Source: Antarcticibacterium flavum
GTDB taxonomy: Bacteria > Bacteroidota > Bacteroidia > Flavobacteriales > Flavobacteriaceae
Direction of reading: 5' to 3'
Assembly: GCF_006159205.1 (NCBI RefSeq)
Contig: NZ_CP040812.1
Location: 1,426,001-1,490,000, forward strand
Length of the DNA stretch: 64,000 nt
Part shown: positions 18,227 to 25,900 of the stretch, in pieces
Layout: the number at the start of each line of letters is the position of its first letter
How positions within the stretch are numbered: position 1 is the first letter of the stretch
Position numbers and translations under genes: made by a program
The notes under the pieces: model-generated
Seen by the model: only the letters and a program-made list of their open reading frames with translations
Databases searched by the model: none
Told to the model about the DNA's origin: nothing

Positions 18227-19771
18227 ATGATGAATTTTAAATCAACAGTACTTATTATGGTAATCATTATGAGTGGCTGCAGTGAAGATAGAATTGAGCC
18301 CGAAGTACCTCCGACTAACAAGGAAACTGAGACCGACTTTTATCCAAAACCGCCATCGGGGTGGATGGGGGAATCGAATCCTTACAACACTACAGGATGG
18401 GTAGGAGATATCATGCCATACTATGACAATGGAGTGTTTCATATATTCTTCCTGCATGATGCACAAATTAAACCGGGAGGAGAAGGATTTCATCCTATTC
18501 ATAAGTTTGAGAGCCAGAATTTGGTAGATTTTTCATATCAAGGTGAAATGATCCCTTACGGTACTACGAACGAAGCAGATTTTGCAATTGGCACAGGCTC
18601 TCCAGTAAAAGTGGGAGATACTTATTATTTCTATTACACAGGACACAATGGCAATTCAGGCTTTGTTCAAAATAATCCGCGAGAGAGTGTGCTGTTGGCA
18701 ACCAGTACAGACCTGGAAAACTGGACCAAGCAAAAAGATTTTAAAATAACTGCTCCCATGGGATATTACGATTTCGATTTCCGTGACCCACACGTTTTTT
18801 ATAATTCCGAGGAAAGTGAGTACTGGATGATCATAAGCACTCAAACCTCTGCTCGCAAGGCAGTCGCATTACTGTATACCACTCAAGACCCCACAACACA
18901 TCAATGGGAACTTCAGGAGCCTTTATATACCACTACAGAGGAAGAGAATTACCTTATGTTGGAATGTGTTGACATGTTCAGGATGGGTAATTACTGGTAT
19001 ATGTTATTTTCAGAGAATTGGAATGAGAAAGCTACTCACTACCGGATTTCCACCTCTTCCAGAGGGCCCTGGATTAAACCAGAAATAGATGTGATGGATG
19101 GCGAATTTCTATATGCAGCAAAAACAGCCAGCGATGGTGACAACCGCTATCTTTTCGGCTGGACAGCAAGGAGGTCTCCAGAGACTAATAATGGAAACAA
19201 GGAATGGGCAGGAAATATGGTAATACACCAGCTTACGCAGGAATCAGATGGCACCCTGGGAATTAATATTCCGAATCGGGTTGTAAATGTCTTTACAGAT
19301 GCTATTCCTTTGGAAATTCAAAATAGTCAAGGATCTGTTACAGGAAGTGAAAATAATTTTATTTTAAATGGAAACCCAGAAACAGCACTGCAAACCTTCA
19401 CTATCCTAAATGGAACTAGAATGATTAATACAAATCTCAGCATTGATAACTTAACAGGTGCAGCAGGTTTTGTGCTTAACGCAGCCTCAGCTTCCGAACA
19501 AAGCTATCAAATTCTCATTGAACCTTCACAGGAACGGGTTGCGGCATACCGAATTTCAGGAGGAACTGCGGAATTAGTAAATCAAAGGTCTATTGTAGTG
19601 GAGGATGATTTTCAAATGGAACTGGTGATCGAAGGTTCCATCGTTGTTCTTTACATTAATGGGAAAGCAGCTTTTAGCAACCGGGTTTATGATGCCATTG
19701 GAAAAGAATGGGGAATAATAGCTAAGGGGACATCTGCAACTTTTGAAAACCTTAATGTTGTAAAGCCTTAA
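18227..19771 (+). CDS. GH32-superfamily-like lipoprotein (divergent levanase or fructan-binding enzyme)
   Basis: The start at 18227 (MMNFKSTVLI) gives a proper lipoprotein signal with MSGC lipobox; the frame opens 12 codons earlier at 18191. The 514-residue product has a five-bladed propeller with the clan GH-J acid residues in place: Asp61 in TGWVGDIMPYY, Arg186-Asp187 in FDFRDPHVF, and Glu246 in LMLECVDMF. The normal NDPNG context is lost. A C-terminal beta-sandwich (about 370-514) resembles the concanavalin-like domain of GH32 enzymes. It is the third fructosidase-type protein of this operon. Surface location and divergence suggest an endo-acting or binding role. Confidence 0.75.
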   Translation: MMNFKSTVLIMVIIMSGCSEDRIEPEVPPTNKETETDFYPKPPSGWMGESNPYNTTGWVGDIMPYYDNGVFHIFFLHDAQIKPGGEGFHPIHKFESQNLVDFSYQGEMIPYGTTNEADFAIGTGSPVKVGDTYYFYYTGHNGNSGFVQNNPRESVLLATSTDLENWTKQKDFKITAPMGYYDFDFRDPHVFYNSEESEYWMIISTQTSARKAVALLYTTQDPTTHQWELQEPLYTTTEEENYLMLECVDMFRMGNYWYMLFSENWNEKATHYRISTSSRGPWIKPEIDVMDGEFLYAAKTASDGDNRYLFGWTARRSPETNNGNKEWAGNMVIHQLTQESDGTLGINIPNRVVNVFTDAIPLEIQNSQGSVTGSENNFILNGNPETALQTFTILNGTRMINTNLSIDNLTGAAGFVLNAASASEQSYQILIEPSQERVAAYRISGGTAELVNQRSIVVEDDFQMELVIEGSIVVLYINGKAAFSNRVYDAIGKEWGIIAKGTSATFENLNVVKP

Positions 19772-19973
19772 GCCGTTACTTTTATACTTACATAGAGATA
19801 CCCGGTAAGATTATATACGGAACAGAATAAAAGGTTTGCTTGTAGATTTTTGGATTGCCCCACTACATTAGTTGAATGTAAGGCAAGTTAAAATAACAAT
19901 GAAAAGAGGTAAACGAGTAACAAAAAAAATGCTCCTCAATTCTTAGATTGACGGTTAATTTTAAGAGAATAAA

Positions 19974-20753
19974 ATGAAAAAAGGATTTTTAATAGATATG
20001 GACGGGGTGATCTATGGGAATGACACCCTTATCCCGGGAGCAGATAAATTTATTGAGCAGCTTCAAAAAAAGAAGATCCCGTTCCTTTTTATGACCAACA
20101 ACAGCCAGCGTACCCCGCTGGATACAGTGAATAAGGTCGCGAAAATGGGAATTAAGATCAAGGAACAGAATGTCTATACCAGCGCCATGGCCACTGCTTC
20201 TTTCCTGTCCTTCATGGAACCAAAAGGCACGGCCTATGTCCTTGGCGAGGGAGGACTCATTACGAGCCTCTCACAGGAAGGTTATATCCTGGTAAACAAT
20301 AATCCCGATTTTGTAGTAGTGGGCGAAGGCAGGAACTTCACTCTGGAGATGGTGAATAATGCTGTGGATATGATCCTTAACGGAGCAAAGCTTATCGCAA
20401 CAAACCTTGATCCCTCTCCCAAGAAAACAGGATGGACAAACCTGGGGATTAAAGCGGTGGTGGCAATGATCGAGGAAGCCACCGGAAAGAAAGCTTTTTC
20501 TGTAGGGAAACCAAGTCCTGTTATGATGCGCTCTGCCCGCAAATACCTGGGCCTGGAAGCAAAAGAGACAATTATTATTGGAGATACGATGGATACAGAT
20601 ATCCTTGGAGGTGTCCAATTGGGATATACCACAATCCTGACCCTGAGCGGGGTTTCTAAAAAGGAAAATTTAATAGATTACGCCTTTAAACCAGACCTTA
20701 TTGTAAATTCAGTTGCAGAAATTGACCTGGAAACAGTACTTAACCTGCAGTAA
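19974..20753 (+). CDS. HAD-IIA family phosphatase
   Basis: A 259-residue cytoplasmic HAD hydrolase of the NagD/PNPase-like subclass. Motif I DMDGVIY (Asp8, Asp10), motif II FMTNNSQR, a C2-type cap in the middle, the VGKPSP lysine motif III and GDTMDTDI motif IV are all visible. The family dephosphorylates sugar phosphates, nucleotides or glycerol phosphate. It lies 202 bp after the GH32-like gene, in the same direction and just ahead of fructokinase, so it may remove excess sugar phosphate made during fructose use. The substrate is not deducible. Confidence 0.85.
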   Translation: MKKGFLIDMDGVIYGNDTLIPGADKFIEQLQKKKIPFLFMTNNSQRTPLDTVNKVAKMGIKIKEQNVYTSAMATASFLSFMEPKGTAYVLGEGGLITSLSQEGYILVNNNPDFVVVGEGRNFTLEMVNNAVDMILNGAKLIATNLDPSPKKTGWTNLGIKAVVAMIEEATGKKAFSVGKPSPVMMRSARKYLGLEAKETIIIGDTMDTDILGGVQLGYTTILTLSGVSKKENLIDYAFKPDLIVNSVAEIDLETVLNLQ

Positions 20754-20786
20754 TATATACAGGCTAAGTGAACTAAAATATAAAAT

Positions 20787-21680
20787 ATGAGCATAAAAGC
20801 TATTTGTTTTGGAGAAGTGCTTTGGGATGTTTTTCCAGATAAGGAGGAGAGAATTGGAGGCGCCCCTTTGAATGTGGCCTCCCGGCTGAGCGCTGCGGGA
20901 ATAGAGGCTGCTATGATAAGCAAGGTGGGAGATGATGAAAAAGGAGAAAAAGCCATCTCCTTTTTGAAAGAAAATGGAGTGGATACACCATTAATAGAAA
21001 TGGATGCTGAACAACCTACCGGGATTGTTCTTGTAACATTGGATAAACAAGGATCTGCTTATTATGATATCGCCCACCCTGCTGCCTGGGACAGGATAGA
21101 GTTAAAACCTGAAATGAAAAGTGCCGTCGCCCATAGTGATGCATTTATTTACGGCAGTCTTGCCTGCAGGGATGAAATTAGCAGAAATACCCTTTTTGCA
21201 CTCCTTGAGGAAGATTGCTATAAGATCTTTGACGTGAACCTTAGGCCTCCTCATTATAAAACTGCTGTACTCGAACATTTGATGCACAAGGCACACTTTA
21301 TAAAATTCAATGATGATGAATTATATGAGATAGCAAAAGAAGTGGGGTCTCCATATAATTCCCTCGAGCAAAACCTGCATTATATTGCAGAAAAGACCAA
21401 AACTGCTACAATATGTGTGACTAAAGGCAGGCATGGTGCAGTGCTTTTAAGAGATGATAAGCTTTATTACAATAGTGGTTTCAAAATAAAGGTCAGGGAC
21501 ACGGTAGGTGCCGGAGATTCTTTTCTGGCCTCTTTAATTGCAGGTTTGCTGAAGGAAGAAGAACCTCAAAAAGCACTGGATTACGCCTGTGCCATAGGAG
21601 CTTTGGTAGCCTCCCGCGAAGGAGCAAACCCGGAACTTACAGAGAAGGAGGTTGCAGAGTTTATGGAGCCGGGGGAGTAG
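20787..21680 (+). CDS. PfkB-family fructokinase
   Basis: A 297-residue ribokinase-fold kinase. The N-terminal FGEVLWDVFPD and GGAPLNVASRLSAAG (sugar-binding glycine pair), FDVNLRPP, VTKGRHGAVL and the C-terminal anion-hole signature DTVGAGDSF with catalytic Asp244 place it with fructokinases. It should convert fructose to fructose 6-phosphate with ATP in the cytoplasm, completing the pathway of the operon. It follows the HAD gene by 33 bp. The stop codon runs straight into a heptamer repeat block. Confidence 0.92.
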   Translation: MSIKAICFGEVLWDVFPDKEERIGGAPLNVASRLSAAGIEAAMISKVGDDEKGEKAISFLKENGVDTPLIEMDAEQPTGIVLVTLDKQGSAYYDIAHPAAWDRIELKPEMKSAVAHSDAFIYGSLACRDEISRNTLFALLEEDCYKIFDVNLRPPHYKTAVLEHLMHKAHFIKFNDDELYEIAKEVGSPYNSLEQNLHYIAEKTKTATICVTKGRHGAVLLRDDKLYYNSGFKIKVRDTVGAGDSFLASLIAGLLKEEEPQKALDYACAIGALVASREGANPELTEKEVAEFMEPGE

Positions 21681-22090
21681 TTGTCTGTTGTCGGTTGTCA
21701 GTTGTCAGTTGTCAGTTGTCATCGGTTGTGAGTTGTGGGTTGTGGGTTGTCGGTCGAAGAGTCAGTTGTAAGTTGTAGGTTGTAAGTTGTAGGTTGTAAG
21801 TTGTAGGTTGTAGGTTGTAAAAATGTGAAGAGTGGAAAGTGGAAAGTGGAGAGTGGAGAGTGGATAGTCGGGACGCAGCCCGCCGGCCCCCAAAGGGGGA
21901 GTGAAAAAACGGGAGGGTTTAATACCCCGTGAAACTCCGAGTAAAACTACTGTAACTTTGTGGTTAAATAAAATTGGACTTGAAGCGAAAAGAATCATTC
22001 TGTTCAGAAGAATAACACCAAACAACAAACAACAAACCCCAAACAACAAACAGAAAACAGAAAACGGAAAACGGAAAACGGAAAACCCTT
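21681..22090. repeat. Heptanucleotide repeat block H1
   Basis: No gene is supported between 21681 and 22113. From the base after the fructokinase stop the sequence is built of 7-bp units: GGTTGTC/CAGTTGT variants, then GTTGTAG variants, then AGTGGAA/AGTGGAG units ending in GTGGATAGTCGGGACG (about 21831-21876). A G/C hairpin CCCCCAAAGGGGG follows. After a short non-repeat part come CAAACAA and ACAGAAA/ACGGAAA heptamers (about 22018-22087). The block sits between two convergent genes. Confidence 0.85.
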
Positions 22091-22113
22091 CCCGTCCTCT
22101 GTTCTCTAAAATT

Positions 22114-22785
22114 CTACAAAAACCTAAGCAATGCTTTTGCTGCTTCTTCTGAGGAAGCGGGGTTTTGGCCGGTGATGAGTTTTCCGTCCACTTTCACGTA
22201 GGACTGCCAGTCATCGGCTTTGCTGTAGTTGGCGCCTAGCTGATTCATTTTATCTTCAATTAAAAATGGAACAACATCTGTTAAACCCACTGCTGCTTCT
22301 TCTGAATTTGTGAAGCCTGTCACATCTTTTCCTCTTACCAGAGGCTCATTATTATACTTGGTATTTGCCAGGGCCGCGGGGGCGTGACATACCAGTGCCA
22401 TGGGTTTCATCTCATTATAAAAATCCTGGATGAGCTCTATGGACTCAAGGTTTGTCGCAAGGTCCCATAAAGGTCCGTGGCCACCGGGGTAGAAAACACC
22501 GTCGAAATCGGCAGCCTTTACTTCCTCGAGTTTCTTTGTTTTGGAAAGCTTTTCCTGTAATTCCTTATCCTTATCGAAACGTTTGGTAGCTTCTGTTTGT
22601 GCATCTTCTGTAGTACTGGAAGGGTCAATTGGCGGCTGACCACCTTTTGGAGAAGCCAGGGTGACTTCTACGCCGGCATCGGCCAGTACATAATAAGGTG
22701 CTGCAAATTCCTCCACCCAAAATCCGGTTTTCTTTCCTGTGTCACCCAGTTTGTCGTGAGAGGTTAACACCATTAATACTTTCAT
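22114..22785 (-). CDS. DJ-1/PfpI-family protein (Hsp31/glyoxalase III-like)
   Basis: A 223-residue class I glutamine-amidotransferase-like protein with the nucleophile elbow ALVCHAPAAL (Cys133), the upstream acidic pair at Glu25/26 (FWVEEFAAP) and the GVFYPGGHGPLWDL loop. This arrangement is that of type 1 GATase-domain proteins related to Hsp31, which act as glyoxalase III, chaperone or deglycase. The substrate is unproven. It is a lone gene, convergent with the fructan operon; its C-terminus lies next to the heptamer block H1. Confidence 0.88.
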   Translation of the reverse strand: MKVLMVLTSHDKLGDTGKKTGFWVEEFAAPYYVLADAGVEVTLASPKGGQPPIDPSSTTEDAQTEATKRFDKDKELQEKLSKTKKLEEVKAADFDGVFYPGGHGPLWDLATNLESIELIQDFYNEMKPMALVCHAPAALANTKYNNEPLVRGKDVTGFTNSEEAAVGLTDVVPFLIEDKMNQLGANYSKADDWQSYVKVDGKLITGQNPASSEEAAKALLRFL

Positions 22786-22933
22786 AGTTCTTTTTTTGCA
22801 ATTAATATTTATTTGAATATGTGTAGAAAAGAGCTCTTAGGCCCTCAACCTTAAAATTAAGTGCCTCTGTCTCCCCTGCCAAAGTTTTAATATAAGTTTG
22901 GGTGCAAAACCTTAGACATTCATAAAAACAAAA

Positions 22934-22953
22934 GCTCCGGAAGAATCCGGAGC
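22934..22953 (-). terminator. Terminator of the MBG-repeat gene
   Basis: GCTCCGGA and TCCGGAGC form a perfect 8-bp stem with loop AGAA. On the minus strand it is followed by TTTTGTTTTT and lies 30 bp past the stop codon at 22984. Confidence 0.85.
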
Positions 22954-22983
22954 CTAAGTTTCAAATATTTATAAATTGGTTGG

Positions 22984-25900
22984 TTATTCAAATATCACCT
23001 GCTTATTATAAGAGTGGCCACGATCTGTTGTTAGCTTCACAATATAAATTCCGCTCATTGAGTTATTACGCTGGAAGGCTGCTTCATATACCTGGTGTGC
23101 CTTTGCATTTCCGGTATAGAGGGTTTGTATCTCCCTGCCGTTAAAGTCGTAGAGTCTTACAGTAACTCCCGCATCCTCGATCAAGCTGAACCTAACCTTC
23201 GCTTCATGTCTCACCGGGTTTGGCGCCACGGCAAGATTGCCCAGGATATCCAGTTGTACGATCTCCTCTTTGCTTTCAGCAACGGTTATTTTCTCATTGA
23301 CTTCAGCCGTTTTGTTGTTACCACCTTTTGGTTTGTGGATCACAATGGAACCACCGCCAAGAACAGTAGCGTCATCGGAGCTTTCCGCAATTCCGCGTTT
23401 GTTATCGTAGATAAGAGTGCTTGAAGAATTGTCATCCCAAACCATGATTCGGAATTTATCAGTTCCTCCACCTCCACTTACATCGCCATCTATTGCAATG
23501 ATCCTGAACTGGTGATTTCCTTTTCCATTAACAGTTCCCACCCCTCTGAAAGTTGCTTTAGCCCCGGAGATGATCAATGATTCATCTTCGTGCTTTGAGC
23601 TTTTAAAGTGGAAGTCCCCATCCTTGAACTGGAAGTTTGTGCTTCCATCTACTTCAGTCGTGTTGTTCTTACCATTTTTGTATTTAGCGTTGAATCCGAA
23701 ATTGGCTTTTCCGGCTGCTGTTTCATAATCACCCGTCATAGCACCTGCGGGAGAATCTATCCATCCTCCACCAGTTACGAATCCACCATTGGGATCGTAA
23801 ATAGGAAGATAAACTTCAGCACTTGTTTCACATCCTCCGGCTTGTACAGTTACCGCATAAAGTTCTGCCGGTAATTTTCCAAGGTTGAAAGTTGCTATTC
23901 CATTGGAAGAAGTTGCCTCGAAAGAGCCTTTTCCCTCTACTTTTAAAGTTACCAGTGCTCCAGAAACTTGGGTTGCACCATCGCTTACTCCAATCTTAAT
24001 TATCACGTCTTCATTGATACTGCGTGGGTTTTGGGCATTGGTTAGGTCGAGACTGACAGGATTAACTGTTAATTCACCTGTTTCATAAGTAATAGTATAA
24101 TTGCTTAATCCTGTTCCAATAGCATCCTCAATGATAATAACATAGGGAGAACCTGCTGGTTCAGCTGAAGCTCCTGCACCATTAGAAGAAATGGTAGCAG
24201 ATTCAATTACATCCCCGCCCACAAGACCAATTTGGCTAAACTCTGTACCACCAAAGATTATTGTTTGGCCGCAATATTTTGAAAGATCATTAGCGGTTAT
24301 AGTCAACTCTTTTTGTCCAACTGTAAAAGTGCTTGATGTTAGCGGAGTAAAGTTGTAGTTGTTGTCTTCGGCTGTTGTAATAGTGATGGTCGTGTTATAA
24401 GTTCCAACAGCATCGAACTGGGTATAATCTGTGCCAAGAGCAAAACCTGTGTTGTCAAGATCATCAGCATCGTCATTGTTTACAAATCCACTGTACTCAA
24501 CCGTTACTGTTGGTGCAGCATCACCATAAGTGATATCATCTGCAACAGCAGTTACCTCAAGACCCTTTTTAGTCACCTCCAGGTTACCTTCAGTATAAGT
24601 GATGGTATAGTTTCCAAGTCCTATACCCTGCGCGGCGCTGATATTGATGTCGTAGTTTGCAACTGCAGCAGTAGCGGCTGAGCCGGTGGAAGTGATGGTA
24701 GCAGATGTAACTGCATCGTCATTAACAAGACCTTCGGTAGTGAACTCTGTTCCGTCGAAAGTATATTCAGAACCGTAAACTTTACTGTCACTGTTCGCAA
24801 TAACCTCAAGTGATTTTGGAGTCACCTCCAGGTTACCTTTAGCATAAGTGATCGCATAGTTCCCAAGGCCTGTTCCAACCGCAGCACTGATATCAATGTC
24901 ATAATTGTCAACTACGGCTGTAGCACCTGATCCGGCTGAAGTAATGGTAGCAGATGTAACTGCATCGTCATTAACAAGACCTTCGGTAGTGAACTCTGTT
25001 CCGTCAAAAGTATATTCAGAACCGTATTCTTTACTGTCACTGTTGGCTATAACTTCTAGTGCTTTTGGAGTCACCTCCAGGTTACCTTTAGTATAAGTGA
25101 TCGTATAGTTTCCAAGTCCTATACCCTGCGCGGCGCTGATATTGATGTCGTAGTTTGCAACTGCAGCAGTAGCGGCTGAGCCTGTGGAAGTAATGGTAGC
25201 AGATGTAACTGCATCGTCATTAACAAGACCTTCGGTAGTGAACTCTGTTCCGTCAAAAGTATATTCAGAACCGTATTCTTTACTGTCACTGTTGGCAATA
25301 ACCTCAAGTGCTTTTGGAGTCACCTCCAGATTACCTTCAGTATAAGTGATGGTATAGTTCCCAAGTCCTGTTCCAACCGCAGCACTGATATCAATGTCAT
25401 AATTGTCAACTACGGCTGTAGCACCTGATCCGGCTGAAGTAATCGTAGCAGATGTAACTGCATCGTCATTAACAAGACCTTCGGTAGTGAACTCTGTTCC
25501 GTCAAAAGTATATTCAAAACCGTACTCCTTACTGTCACTGTTGGCAATAACCTCAAGTGCTTTTGGAGTCACCTCCAGATTACCTTCAGTATAAGTGATG
25601 GTATAGTTCCCAAGTCCTGTGCCCTGCGCGGCGCTAATATTGATGTCGTAGTTCGCAACTGCAGCAGTAGCACCTGATCCGGCGGAAGTAATGGTAGCAG
25701 ATGTAACTGTATCGTCATTAACAAGACCTTCGGTAGTGAACTCTGTTCCGTCAAATGTATATTCAGAACCGTATTCTTTACTGTCACTGTTGGCTATAAC
25801 TTCTAGTGCTTTTGGAGTCACCTCCAGGTTACCTTTAGTATAAGTGATCGTATAGTTTCCAAGTCCTATACCCTGCGCGGCGCTGATATTGATGTCGTAG

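Noticed and set aside
21681..22090. Possible CRISPR array
   Set aside because: Units are 7 bp with no unique spacers and no cas genes are present.
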